From Nocardioides sp. JQ2195 (GTDB taxonomy: Bacteria > Actinomycetota > Actinomycetes > Propionibacteriales > Nocardioidaceae): a DNA stretch of 64,000 nt. The notes beneath the pieces are model-generated. The model made no database searches. It was not told the origin of the DNA and was given only the letters and a program-made list of their open reading frames with translations. Within the stretch, counting starts at the first letter, position 1. Each line of letters opens with the position of its first letter. Below, piece after piece: positions 35,854 to 45,820 of the stretch. The stretch is from NCBI RefSeq assembly GCF_012272695.1, contig NZ_CP050902.1:1054001-1118000 (forward strand), in the 5' to 3' direction. Made by a program: the position numbers and the translations under genes.

Positions 35854-37140
35854 GTGGCACGTATTGGTGACGGAGGCGACCTGCTGAAGTGCTCTTTCTG
35901 CGGAAAGAGCCAGAAGCAGGTCAAGAAGTTGATCGCCGGTCCGGGCGTCTACATCTGTGATGAGTGCATCGATCTCTGCAACGAGATCATCGAGGAGGAG
36001 CTCAGCGAGCGCTCCGACGTCGGCCTCGAGGAGCTGCCGAAGCCGAAGGAGATCTTCGACTTCCTCAACTCCTACGTGATCGGCCAGGAGCACGCCAAGA
36101 AGTCGCTGGCCGTGGCGGTCTACAACCACTACAAGCGCGTGCAGGCGGGCGCCAACGAGCCCACCAGCGGCAAGCACGCCAAGGACGAGACCGTCGAGGT
36201 CGCCAAGTCCAACATCTTGGTGATGGGCCCCACCGGGTGCGGCAAGACCTATCTGGCCCAGACCCTGGCCAGGATGCTCAACGTGCCCTTCGCGATTGCG
36301 GACGCCACCGCGCTCACCGAGGCGGGCTACGTCGGTGAAGACGTGGAGAACATCCTCCTCAAGCTGATCCAGGCTGCCGACTACGACGTCAAGAAGGCCG
36401 AGACCGGCATCATCTACATCGACGAGATCGACAAGGTGGCCCGCAAGTCGGAGAACCCGTCGATCACCCGTGATGTCTCCGGTGAGGGCGTGCAGCAGGC
36501 GTTGCTGAAGATCATCGAGGGCACGCAGGCCTCGGTGCCTCCGCAGGGCGGGCGCAAGCACCCGCACCAGGAGTTCATCCAGATCGACACCACCAACATC
36601 CTCTTCATCGTCGGCGGTGCCTTCGCCGGTCTCGACCACATCGTCGAGCAGCGGGTCGGCAAGAAGACGCTCGGCTTCACCGCCGACGTGCGTGGCCAGG
36701 CCGAGCGTGAGGCCGAGGACCTGATGGCGCAGGTGCGTCCCGAGGACCTCACCAAGTTCGGCCTGATCCCCGAGTTCATCGGTCGCCTGCCGCTGATCAC
36801 CAGTGTCTCGAAGCTCGACCAGGACGCTCTGGTGCAGATCCTCACCGAGCCGCGCAACGCCCTGGTCAAGCAGTACCAGAAGCTCTTCGCCATCGACGGC
36901 GTGGAGCTGGAGTTCACCGAGGATGCCGTCGCCGCCATCGCCGATCGAGCGCTGGAGCGTGGCACGGGTGCCCGTGGTCTGCGCGCCATCATCGAGGAGG
37001 TGCTCCTCCACGTGATGTACGACGTCCCCTCGCGTGGTGACATCGCCAAGGTGGTGGTGAACCGTGAGGTCGTCGAGGACAACGTGAACCCGACGCTCAT
37101 CCCACGCGAGGCCGAGCCGAAGAAGAAGAAGTCGGCCTGA
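35854..37140 (+). CDS. clpX: ATP-dependent Clp protease ATP-binding subunit ClpX
   Basis: A 428-residue AAA+ unfoldase. The N-terminal zinc-binding domain has [10 protein letters not shown] and [11 protein letters not shown] (four Cys). Walker A is [11 protein letters not shown], the pore-1 loop is GYVGEDVEN, Walker B is [10 protein letters not shown], and the ClpP-docking IGF-type loop region is LGFTADVRG. It unfolds substrates and feeds them into ClpP1P2. GTG at 35854 is preceded by GAGGAAGG. The extremely basic tail (AEPKKKKSA) is usual in actinobacteria. Confidence 0.97.
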   Translation: MARIGDGGDLLKCSFCGKSQKQVKKLIAGPGVYICDECIDLCNEIIEEELSERSDVGLEELPKPKEIFDFLNSYVIGQEHAKKSLAVAVYNHYKRVQAGANEPTSGKHAKDETVEVAKSNILVMGPTGCGKTYLAQTLARMLNVPFAIADATALTEAGYVGEDVENILLKLIQAADYDVKKAETGIIYIDEIDKVARKSENPSITRDVSGEGVQQALLKIIEGTQASVPPQGGRKHPHQEFIQIDTTNILFIVGGAFAGLDHIVEQRVGKKTLGFTADVRGQAEREAEDLMAQVRPEDLTKFGLIPEFIGRLPLITSVSKLDQDALVQILTEPRNALVKQYQKLFAIDGVELEFTEDAVAAIADRALERGTGARGLRAIIEEVLLHVMYDVPSRGDIAKVVVNREVVEDNVNPTLIPREAEPKKKKSA

Positions 37141-37336
37141 TCCCGCGGCCCGGACGCACGGGTTCGACGGGTTCGCCGGGCTCGGTGGAGCCAGCGGAGT
37201 GACTCCCAGCAGGGAGTGACGTCCGTCTGGGCCAGGTGGTTCCTAGTCCATTCGGATCATTTGCCTTGTACGATGCGGTGTTCTTCGCTCTCGGCAGTGA
37301 CAATGGTGGGGTCCATACCCGCGGTCCGGAAAGTCG

Positions 37337-37993
37337 ATGAGCTCCGAACACAAGAAGCCCCTGTTCGCCTTCGTGGTGATCACCATTGCCTGCTGCGTCT
37401 TCATGGGCTACACGGTGCGAGCCCAGGCGCTCGGCGACCTGATCCGTGGCGACCGCACCCCCGGCTCGCTCGTCGCCGAGATGCTGCGACTGGGTGACGA
37501 GGTGGCGCCCACCGAGTCGCGCGCCGCCGCGGGACGTCTGCCGGACAGCACTGCGCCAACGACGTCCGAGGCGCCGGCCGTGCCGTCCGAGAGTCCGACC
37601 GCGCACCCCGTGGCGCGCCCGGGCTTCGGCGAGAAGAAGGTGACCGAGGACGAGGCTCGCGTGGCGCAGGCTCGTCGGCACAGTGCGGAGATCAAGGCCG
37701 ACGCGGTGCGGGCCATGCGCGATGCCACGGCGTACCGCGTTGACCACGACCGCTCAGGTGCTCACCGCGACTCGCACTCCCACGACCGTGGGCGGACCCA
37801 CGGCCGCGAACACGCCCCGGGGCAGCAGCGTCGGATCGAGGCACACCGCGCGCACCGCCCGGCGCACGCGGACCGCGGTCACCACAGGGGACACCAGCGC
37901 GGTCACCACAAGGGGCACCAGCGCGGTCACCACAAGGGGCACCAGCGCGGCCACCACCGGGGACACCAGCGCGGCCACCACGGTCGTCGCTGA
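37337..37993 (+). CDS. Membrane-anchored protein with a His-rich repeat tail (frame uncertain)
   Basis: A 218-residue protein with an N-terminal anchor (LFAFVVITIACCVFMGYTV), a Pro/Ser/Thr-rich linker, a charged helix (EDEARVAQARRHSAEIKA) and a C-terminal tail of HHKGHQRG-type repeats coded by 24-bp DNA repeats. The tail looks suited to metal binding. The same DNA in the frame ending at 38213 reads a Thr-rich AVTTRGTS repeat followed by 75 residues with good codon use. A frameshift between the two halves is therefore possible, and the true C-terminus is uncertain. Unknown function; convergent with valS. Confidence 0.55.
   Translation: MSSEHKKPLFAFVVITIACCVFMGYTVRAQALGDLIRGDRTPGSLVAEMLRLGDEVAPTESRAAAGRLPDSTAPTTSEAPAVPSESPTAHPVARPGFGEKKVTEDEARVAQARRHSAEIKADAVRAMRDATAYRVDHDRSGAHRDSHSHDRGRTHGREHAPGQQRRIEAHRAHRPAHADRGHHRGHQRGHHKGHQRGHHKGHQRGHHRGHQRGHHGRR
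37875..37982 (+). repeat. 24-bp tandem repeat, 4.5 units
   Basis: Units start at 37875, 37899, 37923, 37947 and (partial) 37971 with the pattern GCGGTCACCACAAGGGGCAC plus CAGC. Units 2 and 3 are identical. The array is open in all forward frames used by the overlapping readings: His/Gly/Gln/Arg-rich in one, Thr/Ala/Ser-rich in another. Confidence 0.85.
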
Positions 37994-38178
37994 GCTGCTC
38001 GCGGCACGCCCACCGCTGGCAGGCCAGGTCCCGCCCGGGCTCATGCCCGCGGCGGATGTGGAGCTCGACGCGCCGGTCCCACCGCGTCAGGCGCTCGCAC
38101 GCGCCACCGCGGCACGTCCCGACCCGGGGCCGAGCTCGGCGGCGCCGTTGCGGGAGCGTCCTCGGCCGGGGCTGAGGA

Positions 38179-40797
38179 TCACTCAGCCGCCACGAGCTCA
38201 GCCTTCACGCTGACCTCCGTGGCGTCGTCCTCGGGAACCAGCACGAACTCGCCCGTCACCTTGCCGACGGCCGACAGGTCGGCCTGGGCCTTGCTGATCG
38301 CGTCGAGGGCCTCGGGCGGACCGGTGATCTCCACGCGGGAGACCTCGGTGCGCTGGCTGACCTTGGCGGTGGACTTGGCGCCGCGGATCCCGCCGAGGGC
38401 CGCGGCGACGTGGGTGAGCATGCCGCCGTGGGCGGCAGCGGCCGATCCCAGCTCCGTGGCCGAGGGCCAGGCCGAGGTGTGCACCGAACCGTCCTGCCAC
38501 CACGACCACACCTCTTCGGTGACGTAGGGCAGGAACGGAGCCAGGAGACGCAGCTGGACGTGCAGGGCGCCGGCCAGGGTCGCCTTGGCCGACTCCGTGG
38601 CCGACCCGCCGTCCTCGTCGTAGGCACGCTCCTTGACCAGCTCGAGGTAGTCGTCGCAGAACTCCCAGAAGAACTTCTCAACGGTCTCGAGGGCGCTCGT
38701 GTAGTCGTAGGCGTCGAACGCCTCGGTCGCCTCGGTGACGACTCGGGCCAGTCGCCCCATCAGCGCGCAGTCGATCGGCGCCGAGATGGCCGGCGGGTTC
38801 AGCTCGGTGGCCCCGACGCTGCCGAGCACGAACTTCGATGCGTTGAGCACCTTCATCGCCAGTCGGCGACCGACCTTCATCTGGGTCTCGTCGAAGGGGG
38901 AGTCCAGGCCGGGGCGGGCCATGGCGGCCCGCCACCGGACCGCGTCGGCACCGAACTTGTCGAGGATCTGGGTCGGGACGACGACGTTGCCCTTGGACTT
39001 CGACATCTTCTTGCGGTCGGGGTCCATGATGAAGCCCGAGATCATGGCGTGCGACCACGGCACGACGCCGTTCTCGTGGTGCGAACGCACCACGCGGGAG
39101 AAGAGCCAGGTGCGGATGATGTCGTGTGCCTGGGTGCACAGGTCCATCGGGAAGACGCGCTCGAACAGGTCGTTGTCGGTCTCCCAGCCCCCGGCGATCT
39201 GCGGGGTCAGCGACGAGGTGGCCCAGGTGTCCATCACGTCGGGGTCGCCGATGAAGCCACCGGCCTGCCCGCGCTGCGCTTCGTCGTACCCCTGGGGGGC
39301 GTCGGTCGACGGATCGACCGGGAGCTGCTCCTCGGTGGGCAGCAACGGGTGGTCGTAGTCGGGCTCGCCGTCGGCGTCGAGGGCGTACCAGACCGGGAAC
39401 GGGATGCCGAAGAACCGCTGCCGCGAGATCAGCCAGTCACCGTTGAGGCCACCGACCCAGTTGTCGTAGCGGTGCTTCATGTGGGCGGGGATCCAGGTGA
39501 TCGCGTTTCCCTCGTCGACCAGCTCGTTGCGCAGGTCGGCGTCGCGACCTCCGTTGCGCAGGTACCACTGGCGGGTGGCCACGATCTCGAGCGGCTTGTC
39601 GCCCTTCTCGTAGAAGTTCGTCATCCGCTGCGTGGGCTTCGGGTCACCCTCCAGGTCGCCGGACTCCTTGAGCTTGGCGACCACGGCCTCGCGGGCACTG
39701 AAGGCGGTCTTGCCCTTGAGGTCCTCGTAGGCCGTGGCGGCCGGCTCGGCCGAGAGCCACTCCGGGGTCTCGCGCAGGAAGCGACCGTCGCGACCGATCA
39801 GGGTGCGCACCGGCAGCTGCAGCTCGCGCCACCACTGCACGTCGGTGAGGTCACCGAAGGTGCAGCACATCGCGATGCCGGCGCCCTTGTCGGGCTCGGC
39901 AGCCGCGTGCGCGAGCACCGGGATCTCCACGCCGAAGACGGGGGAGGTCACCGTGCTGCCGAACAGGTCGGCGTAGCGCTCGTCGTCGGGGTGGGCGATC
40001 AGCGCGACCACGGAGGGGATCAGCTCGGGACGGGTGGTCTCGATGTGGATGGTGGAGCCATCGGGCTTGTGGAACGCGACGCGGTGGTAGGCGCCGGCGT
40101 ACTCGCGGGCCTCCAGCTCGGCCTGGGCGACCGCGGTCTGGAAGGTGACGTCCCACAGGGTGGGGGCTTCCTGGAGGTAGGCCTCACCACGGGCCAGGTT
40201 GCGCAGGAACGCGGTCTGGCTGACCTCCTGGGCCTTCGGGCCGATGGTGGTGTAGTCCTGCGACCAGTCGACCGAGACGCCCACGCGGCGCCACAGGTCC
40301 TCGAAGGCCTTCTCGTCCTCGACCACGAGCTTCTCGCAGAGCTCGACGAAGTTCGGCCGGCTGATCGGCACCTGCTTCTTGGGGTCGGGCTTGGCCGGCG
40401 GGGTGAAGTCGGCGTCGTAGGGCAGCGACGGGTCGCAGCGCACGCCGTAGTAGTTCTGCACGCGGCGCTCGGTCGGCAAACCGTTGTCGTCCCAACCCAT
40501 CGGGTAGAACACGGTCTTGCCGGTCATCCGCTGGTAGCGGGCGATCAGGTCGGGGTGGGTGTAGGAGAAGACGTGGCCCACGTGCAGCGAGCCGGAGACG
40601 GTCGGCGGGGGAGTGTCGATGGAGTAGACGTTCTCCCGGGGCTGGGTGCGGTCGAAGGCGTAGGTGTCGTCCTCCTTCCACTGTGCCGACCACTTCTCCT
40701 CGAGACCCTCGAGCGCGGGCTTGTCCGGTACGACGACGGCGCGCGCGTCAGCGGGCGTCGTCTCGGACAGGTCGGCGTTCTTCGGAGTCTCAGTCAT
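38179..40797 (-). CDS. valS: Valyl-tRNA synthetase (type 2 subfamily)
   Basis: An 872-residue class I synthetase charging tRNA-Val. The HIGH-type motif is [19 protein letters not shown], followed by [20 protein letters not shown], which marks the archaeal-like type 2 ValS. The editing domain includes [12 protein letters not shown], and the KMSKS motif is [12 protein letters not shown] near residue 600. There is no long C-terminal coiled-coil arm; the end is a short alpha/beta region ([15 protein letters not shown]). It diverges from the GNAT gene. The 3' end meets the tail of the convergent repeat protein. Confidence 0.97.
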   Translation of the reverse strand: MTETPKNADLSETTPADARAVVVPDKPALEGLEEKWSAQWKEDDTYAFDRTQPRENVYSIDTPPPTVSGSLHVGHVFSYTHPDLIARYQRMTGKTVFYPMGWDDNGLPTERRVQNYYGVRCDPSLPYDADFTPPAKPDPKKQVPISRPNFVELCEKLVVEDEKAFEDLWRRVGVSVDWSQDYTTIGPKAQEVSQTAFLRNLARGEAYLQEAPTLWDVTFQTAVAQAELEAREYAGAYHRVAFHKPDGSTIHIETTRPELIPSVVALIAHPDDERYADLFGSTVTSPVFGVEIPVLAHAAAEPDKGAGIAMCCTFGDLTDVQWWRELQLPVRTLIGRDGRFLRETPEWLSAEPAATAYEDLKGKTAFSAREAVVAKLKESGDLEGDPKPTQRMTNFYEKGDKPLEIVATRQWYLRNGGRDADLRNELVDEGNAITWIPAHMKHRYDNWVGGLNGDWLISRQRFFGIPFPVWYALDADGEPDYDHPLLPTEEQLPVDPSTDAPQGYDEAQRGQAGGFIGDPDVMDTWATSSLTPQIAGGWETDNDLFERVFPMDLCTQAHDIIRTWLFSRVVRSHHENGVVPWSHAMISGFIMDPDRKKMSKSKGNVVVPTQILDKFGADAVRWRAAMARPGLDSPFDETQMKVGRRLAMKVLNASKFVLGSVGATELNPPAISAPIDCALMGRLARVVTEATEAFDAYDYTSALETVEKFFWEFCDDYLELVKERAYDEDGGSATESAKATLAGALHVQLRLLAPFLPYVTEEVWSWWQDGSVHTSAWPSATELGSAAAAHGGMLTHVAAALGGIRGAKSTAKVSQRTEVSRVEITGPPEALDAISKAQADLSAVGKVTGEFVLVPEDDATEVSVKAELVAAE

Positions 40798-40900
40798 GGG
40801 CGGAATGTTACGTGTGTGAACAGGCCCGCCGCGAACCAGTTCCCACTGTGGCCGTACGGTGCCGCGCGCAAAACCCGGTGACGCGCCGACCGGCGATGTC

Positions 40901-40906
40901 TAGCGT
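40901..40906 (+). promoter_or_regulatory. -10 box for the leaderless GNAT gene
   Basis: TAGCGT ends six bases before the ATG at 40913, with no ribosome site between. Confidence 0.48.
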
Positions 40907-40912
40907 GGGGCC

Positions 40913-41839
40913 ATGGACCGTGCAGCAGCCACCGTGGAGTTCTTCACCGACCCCCGTCCCTTCCTCGCCGTGGCGGGGGAGCGGCTGGCGGCGGACCCGG
41001 TGGTGAGCACGGTGGTGGCGACCGTCGCCGGACGCCGGGCGCGCAGCCTGGACGCCGGTGGAGAGCCGGCCGACCCGGGCCATCCGCTGTGGTGGGCCGT
41101 GGTCCGGGACGCCGCGGGCACCGTGACGGGCTCGGCCATGCGCACTGCTCCGTTCCCGCCGTACCCGCTGTTCGTGCTGCCGATGCCCGAGGCCGGCGCC
41201 CGCGCGCTGGCCCGGGCACTGCACGCACGCGGGGAGTCCGTCGGTGGAGCCAACGGTGCGCTCCCTGCCGTGCAGCACGTCGCCGAGGAGACGGCCGGGC
41301 TCGCCGGCCACTGCGTCGACGTCGTCGAACGCACCCGGCTCTTCGAGCTCGGGGAGCTGGTCCCGCCGGCCCGTCCGCCTGCGGGCCGGCTGCGGCTGAT
41401 GCGGACCGAGGAGTGCGAGCTGGCACTGGCCTGGTTCCGGGCGTTCCACGTGGAGGCCGACGAGCAGGCCGGCCGCGAGCCGGACCCGACCCAGGGTGAG
41501 CACGTCGGGCTCGACGACGTGCTCGAACGGATCGACGACGGCCGGATCTTCGCCTGGGTCGACGGTGACGATCGCCCGCTCCACCTGACCGGGATGAACC
41601 AGCCGGAGTACGGCGTCAACAGGATCGGCCCTGTGTTCACGCCCAGGGCGCACCGGGGCCAGGGGTACGCCAGTGCGGCCGTTGCCGAGGTCTCCCGGCT
41701 GATCACCGCCGACGGCACCCGCGCCTGCCTGTTCACCGACCAGGCCAATCCGGTGTCCAACGCGATCTACCAGCGCCTCGGCTATCGGCCGGTGGTCGAC
41801 ATGGCCAACATCGTGGTGGGGCCGCGACCGTCGGCGTGA
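40913..41839 (+). CDS. GNAT-family N-acetyltransferase
   Basis: A 308-residue protein. The C-terminal half is a GNAT domain: RLRLMRTEECELALAWF, IFAWVDGDDRPLHLTGM, RIGPVFTPRAHRGQGYASAA (acetyl-CoA P-loop with R-x-x-GQGYA) and FTDQANPVSNAIYQRLGY. The N-terminal half (WWAVVRDAAGTVTGSAMRT) looks like a degenerate second GNAT-like domain, as in several actinobacterial proteins. The substrate is unknown. It is probably transcribed as a leaderless message. Confidence 0.85.
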   Translation: MDRAAATVEFFTDPRPFLAVAGERLAADPVVSTVVATVAGRRARSLDAGGEPADPGHPLWWAVVRDAAGTVTGSAMRTAPFPPYPLFVLPMPEAGARALARALHARGESVGGANGALPAVQHVAEETAGLAGHCVDVVERTRLFELGELVPPARPPAGRLRLMRTEECELALAWFRAFHVEADEQAGREPDPTQGEHVGLDDVLERIDDGRIFAWVDGDDRPLHLTGMNQPEYGVNRIGPVFTPRAHRGQGYASAAVAEVSRLITADGTRACLFTDQANPVSNAIYQRLGYRPVVDMANIVVGPRPSA

Positions 41840-41913
41840 CGTCGTGGGCCGAGGGCCACGCCCGGTGAGGTCTCGGGGGCGCAGTCGGCTCGGACGGTGC
41901 GGACCGGGGCAAC

Positions 41914-41919
41914 TAGACT
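41914..41919 (+). promoter_or_regulatory. -10 box for folC
   Basis: TAGACT lies nine bases before the folC ATG. The leader would be nil to three bases, so this is another leaderless or near-leaderless start. Confidence 0.45.
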
Positions 41920-41928
41920 CGGGCCGTC

Positions 41929-43293
41929 ATGACTGAACCTTCCCCGCAGCCCCGTCCCGCCGAGACCTACGCGGAGGTCGAGGACGCGCTGCTGTCCCGC
42001 TGGCCCGAGTCCAGGCTCGAGCCGAGCCTCGATCGGATCGCTGCATTCACCGAGCTGCTCGGGGACCCGCAGCGGGCGTACCCGGTGATCCACCTGACCG
42101 GCACGAACGGCAAGACGTCGACGTCACGGATGATCGACTCGCTCCTGCGGGCGATGAACCTGCGCACCGGACGCTTCACCAGCCCGCACGTGGAGAAGAT
42201 GAGTGAGCGCATCTCCGTCGACGGGGAGCCCCTCGACGACGAGACGTTCGTCCGGGCCTTCAACGACGTCGCACCGTTCACCCACCTCGTCGACGCCGAC
42301 CAGCCGCACCCGCTCTCCTTCTTCGAGACCGTGGTCGGCATGGCGTTCAGCGCCTTCGCCGACGCTCCCGTCGATGCAGCGGTGATCGAGGTCGGCATGG
42401 GCGGATCGTGGGACGCGACGAACGTCGCCGACGGCAAGGTGGCGGTCGTGCTGCCCATCGCTGTCGACCACGCGAAGTACCTCGGCGAGAGCGTCACCGG
42501 CATCGCCCAGGAGAAGTCCGGCATCATCAAGGAAGGGGCGCAGGTGATCCTGGCCCAGCAGTCTCCCGAGGTCGCCGAGGTGCTGCTCGCCCGCGCCGTC
42601 GAGGTCGGGGCCACCATCGCCCGCGAGGGGCTGGAGTTCGGCGTGATCACTCGGGTGCCTGCCGTGGGTGGGCAGACGATCAGCCTGCAGGGCCTGCGTG
42701 GCCAGTACGACGACGTGTTCCTCCCGCTCTACGGTGCGCACCAGGCCCAGAACGCCGCGGTCGCGCTGGCTGCGGTCGAGGCGTTCGCCGGTGACGAACC
42801 CCTGGCCGAGGACCTCGTCCGCGAGGCATTCGCCTCGGTCACCTCGCCCGGCCGGCTGGAGATCATCCGTCGCAGTCCCACGGTGGTGCTGGATGCGGCG
42901 CACAACCCGGCAGGCGCCGAGGCGACCGCCGCCGCGCTCGAGGACTCCTTCGCGTTCGCGCCGCTGATCGGTGTGATGGGGGTGATGGCCGACAAGGACC
43001 ACGAAGGAGTGCTGGTCGCCTTCGAGCCGCACCTGGCCCACATCGTGTGCACCCAGAACTCCACGGACCGGGCCATGTCGGCCGAGGCCCTGGCCGAGGC
43101 CGCCCGTGAGGTGTTCGGTGAGGACCGCGTCTCGGTCGCCCCGCGACTGGCGGACGCGATCGACCAGGCCGCCACGTTGGCCGAGGCCGGGGAGGCCATC
43201 AGCGACTCGTTCGGCTCCGGTGGCGTGCTGGTGACCGGATCGGTGGTCACCGTCGGAGAGGCACGTGCGATGTTGAAGGGGCGCGACCAGTGA
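41929..43293 (+). CDS. folC: Folylpolyglutamate synthase / dihydrofolate synthase
   Basis: A 454-residue ATP-dependent ligase adding glutamate to dihydropteroate and folates. The P-loop is HLTGTNGKTSTSRMIDSLL, the folate-type motif is GRFTSPHVEKMSERIS, and an Mg-binding Glu/His region lies in EVGMGGSWDATN. The C-terminal domain carries VVLDAAHNPAGAEA. It is cytosolic and serves one-carbon metabolism. The stop overlaps the DUF4233 start as GTGA, so the two are co-translated. The order valS/folC/DUF4233/ndk is conserved in actinobacteria. Confidence 0.95.
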   Translation: MTEPSPQPRPAETYAEVEDALLSRWPESRLEPSLDRIAAFTELLGDPQRAYPVIHLTGTNGKTSTSRMIDSLLRAMNLRTGRFTSPHVEKMSERISVDGEPLDDETFVRAFNDVAPFTHLVDADQPHPLSFFETVVGMAFSAFADAPVDAAVIEVGMGGSWDATNVADGKVAVVLPIAVDHAKYLGESVTGIAQEKSGIIKEGAQVILAQQSPEVAEVLLARAVEVGATIAREGLEFGVITRVPAVGGQTISLQGLRGQYDDVFLPLYGAHQAQNAAVALAAVEAFAGDEPLAEDLVREAFASVTSPGRLEIIRRSPTVVLDAAHNPAGAEATAAALEDSFAFAPLIGVMGVMADKDHEGVLVAFEPHLAHIVCTQNSTDRAMSAEALAEAAREVFGEDRVSVAPRLADAIDQAATLAEAGEAISDSFGSGGVLVTGSVVTVGEARAMLKGRDQ

Positions 43294-43745
43294 CCGACGA
43301 GAACGAGATCGGTCACGCCGGGGCCGGACAGTCCGAGCAGGAGCGCCCGACGGGCGACCCGAAGCGTTCCCCGCGACGCGGCATGTGCGCCGGCATCCTG
43401 ACGCTCGAGGCGGTCGCCCTCGGTCTGACGACTCCGGTCCTGATCACGATCGCCGACGTCAGCGTCGGCACGGCACTGTGGATCGGTCTCGGGCTGGCCG
43501 TCCTGTGCATCGTCACCGCCGGGATGCTGCGCGCCGAATGGGCCTACGGGCTCGGCTGGGCGATCCAGGTCGCCGCCGTCGCTCTGGGATTCCTGGTGCC
43601 GGTGATGTTCTTCCTGGGTGGGCTCTTCGCGTTGCTCTGGGGCTCGGCCCACTTCCTCGGGCGCAAGATCGAGCGCGAGCGCGCCGCGGCGTACGCCGCC
43701 CACGACACATCTGACAGCGGAGGATTTCCTCCAGATGGTGCGTGA
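43290..43745 (+). CDS. DUF4233 membrane protein
   Basis: A 151-residue protein with a polar N-terminus (about 30 residues) and four short membrane helices: CAGILTLEAVALGLTTPVLI, VGTALWIGLGLAVLCIVTAG, YGLGWAIQVAAVALGFLVPV and MFFLGGLFALLWGSAHFL. The C-terminus is charged (GRKIERERAAAYAAHD). The family lies between folC and ndk in many actinobacteria, with no known activity. It overlaps the folC stop by four bases (GTGA). Confidence 0.88.
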   Translation: MTDENEIGHAGAGQSEQERPTGDPKRSPRRGMCAGILTLEAVALGLTTPVLITIADVSVGTALWIGLGLAVLCIVTAGMLRAEWAYGLGWAIQVAAVALGFLVPVMFFLGGLFALLWGSAHFLGRKIERERAAAYAAHDTSDSGGFPPDGA

Positions 43746-43791
43746 AATCCTCCATCGTCGTGCCGTCGCTGGACTCGTCGAACCCCCTCGC

Positions 43792-43797
43792 TAGGCT
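43792..43797 (+). promoter_or_regulatory. -10 box for leaderless ndk
   Basis: TAGGCT lies seven bases before the ndk GTG, and supports GTG 43805 over an upstream in-frame ATG at 43742. Confidence 0.58.
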
Positions 43798-43804
43798 GTG
43801 TCGC

Positions 43805-44233
43805 GTGAGCGAACAGATCGAACGATCCCTGGTCCTGGTCAAGCCCGACGGCTACCGTCGCGGGCTCAGCGGTGAGGTGCTGCGCCGTGTCGAGGCGAAG
43901 GGCTACACGCCCGTCGCCCTTGCCGTGGTCACCCCCACGCGCGAGCAGCTGGCCGCGCACTACGCCGAGCACGAGGGCAAGCCGTTCTACGAGCCCCTGG
44001 TGGAGTTCATGTCCTCCGGACCGGTGACCGCGATGGTCATCGAGGGCCACCGCTGCATCGAGGGGTTCCGGTCTCTCGCCGGTGCCACCGAGCCGACCGG
44101 CGCCCTGCCTGGCACGATCCGCGGCGACCTCGGTCGCGACTGGGGACTGAAGGTGCAGCAGAACATCGTGCACGGCTCCGACTCGCCCGAGTCGTCGGCG
44201 CGCGAGATCAGCATCTGGTTCCCCGAGCTCTGA
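43805..44233 (+). CDS. ndk: Nucleoside-diphosphate kinase
   Basis: A 142-residue kinase balancing NTP pools by a phospho-His mechanism. The N-terminal ERSLVLVKPDGYRRGL binds the nucleotide; the active His123 is in NIVHGSDSPESS. Length and end (EISIWFPEL) fit the hexameric actinobacterial enzyme. GTG at 43805 is chosen because the -10 TAGGCT lies seven bases before it and family homology starts there. A strong hairpin follows. Confidence 0.96.
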   Translation: MSEQIERSLVLVKPDGYRRGLSGEVLRRVEAKGYTPVALAVVTPTREQLAAHYAEHEGKPFYEPLVEFMSSGPVTAMVIEGHRCIEGFRSLAGATEPTGALPGTIRGDLGRDWGLKVQQNIVHGSDSPESSAREISIWFPEL

Positions 44234-44247
44234 TCCTTCGTCGTCGA

Positions 44248-44272
44248 GACCGGCTCATGGGCTGAGCCGGTC
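44248..44272. terminator. Bidirectional terminator after ndk
   Basis: GACCGGCTCA pairs perfectly with TGAGCCGGTC around the five-base loop TGGGC. The stem overlaps the last codons of the convergent small membrane protein gene. Confidence 0.75.
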
Positions 44273-44542
44273 ACGGACGCCGTCCGCGGGGATGATTAGG
44301 CCCGACAGCCCGGAGCCCAGGCCGACGCCCATGACCACCCCTCCGACCACGGCCGTTCCCGGCAGCACCCACGGAGTGCCGACCTGCTGGGCGGGCCAGA
44401 GCCACCCGTGGGACATCCCGTCGTGGTTGGCCCTGCGCACCGCCATGCGCTCACCCCGCGGAGGGGAGCGACGAGCGATCACGGACAGGACGACGTACGC
44501 GGGGAGCGCGGCGGCAGCGATGCGGAGACGACGGTCGGCCAT
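44255..44542 (-). CDS. Small membrane protein of unknown function
   Basis: A 95-residue protein with two helices: an N-terminal LRIAAAALPAYVVLSVIARR and a C-terminal LPGTAVVGGVVMGVGLGSGL. Between them, AVRRANHDGMSHGWLWPAQQ resembles the entry region of PAP2-type lipid phosphatases, but no catalytic motif follows, so it may be a truncated relative. GGAGGGAGCAGGA precedes the ATG at 44542. It is convergent with ndk and divergent from mreB. Confidence 0.55.
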   Translation of the reverse strand: MADRRLRIAAAALPAYVVLSVIARRSPPRGERMAVRRANHDGMSHGWLWPAQQVGTPWVLPGTAVVGGVVMGVGLGSGLSGLIIPADGVRDRLSP

Positions 44543-44792
44543 GGTCCTGCTCCCTCCGTGGTGAGCCAGCACCTCGATGCCGGTCACCACCCGTGGTACC
44601 CCACCCGCGGCGATGCAGTCCGGGGCCGCGCCGCGACGACCGCGGGGACCGCCCCGAACCGCTTGCCGGAGACCTGTCACCGCGTGTCCTGCCGAGGAAG
44701 AAGCACGCCTGAACCTACGCTCGTTGCGGGCACGCTTCTGGAGTGGATGCGAGCCACTTCCCCCATCACTGCAACGAACAAGGGTTGGATCG

Positions 44793-45818
44793 ATGGCCAA
44801 CAGCCTCATCGGCCGGGACATGGCCGTGGACCTCGGGACCGCCAACACGCTGGTCTACGTCCGCGGCAAGGGTGTGCTGCTCGACGAACCCTCGGTCGTG
44901 GCCCTCAACGAGACGACCGACGAGATCCTTGCGGTGGGTCACGAGGCCAAGCGGATGATCGGTCGCACCCCCGACAACATCACCGCCATCCGCCCGCTCA
45001 AGGACGGCGTGATCGCCGACTTCGACGCCACCGAGCAGATGCTGCGGTTCTTCATCCAGCAGGTCCACCGGCGTCGCTACTTCGCCAAGCCACGGCTGGT
45101 CATCTGTGTGCCCAGCGGCATCACTGCGGTCGAGCAGCGCGCCGTCAAGGAGGCCGGCTACCAGGCCGGCGCCCGCCGGGTCTACATCGTCGAGGAGCCG
45201 ATGGCGGCCGCGATCGGTGCCGGTCTCCCGGTGCACGAGGCCACCGGCAACATGGTCGTCGACGTGGGTGGAGGCACCACCGAGGTCGCGGTGATCTCGC
45301 TCGGGGGGATCGTCAACTCCCTGTCGATCCGCACCGCCGGTGACGACCTCGACCAGGCGATCATCGCCTGGATGAAGAAGGAGTACTCCCTCATGCTCGG
45401 GGAGCGCACCGCCGAGGAGATCAAGATGACCCTCGGCTCCGCCTTCCCGCTGCCGAAGGAACCCGAGGCAGAGGTGCGCGGGCGCGACATGATCAGTGGC
45501 CTGCCGCGCACCGTCGTGGTCTCCAGCGCCGAGGTCCGCCAGGCCCTCGAGGAGCCACTGCACAACATCGTCGACGCCGTGCGCACCACCCTCGACCAGA
45601 CCCCACCGGAGCTCGCCGGCGACATCATGGACCGTGGCATCGTGCTCACCGGCGGTGGCGCCCTGCTCCGCGGCCTCGACGAGCGCATCCGGCACGAGAC
45701 CGGGATGCCGGTCCACGTCGCCGAGGACCCGCTCAGCTCGGTGGCCCTCGGGGCCGGCAAGTGCGTCGAGGAGTTCGAGGCCCTGCAGCAGGTGCTCGTG
45801 ACGGATCGTCGGCGGTAG
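44793..45818 (+). CDS. mreB: Rod shape-determining protein MreB
   Basis: A 341-residue actin homologue that organises lateral wall synthesis. Motifs are MAVDLGTANTLVYVRGKG (phosphate 1), ICVPSGITAVEQRAVKEAG, GNMVVDVGGGTTEVAVISLG (phosphate 2), EEPMAAAIGAG and the adenosine motif IVLTGGGALLRGLDERI. An amphipathic N-terminus precedes the first strand. It is the first gene of a tight operon with mreC, mreD, mrdA and rodA. A TACGCT box about 70 bases upstream could be its -10, giving a normal leader. Confidence 0.97.
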   Translation: MANSLIGRDMAVDLGTANTLVYVRGKGVLLDEPSVVALNETTDEILAVGHEAKRMIGRTPDNITAIRPLKDGVIADFDATEQMLRFFIQQVHRRRYFAKPRLVICVPSGITAVEQRAVKEAGYQAGARRVYIVEEPMAAAIGAGLPVHEATGNMVVDVGGGTTEVAVISLGGIVNSLSIRTAGDDLDQAIIAWMKKEYSLMLGERTAEEIKMTLGSAFPLPKEPEAEVRGRDMISGLPRTVVVSSAEVRQALEEPLHNIVDAVRTTLDQTPPELAGDIMDRGIVLTGGGALLRGLDERIRHETGMPVHVAEDPLSSVALGAGKCVEEFEALQQVLVTDRRR

Positions 45819-45820
45819 GC

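Noticed and set aside
37202..37217. Small hairpin ACTCCC/GGGAGT after clpX as its terminator
   Set aside because: The stem is only six pairs and lies 60 bases from the stop. It could be chance, so I did not list it as a feature.
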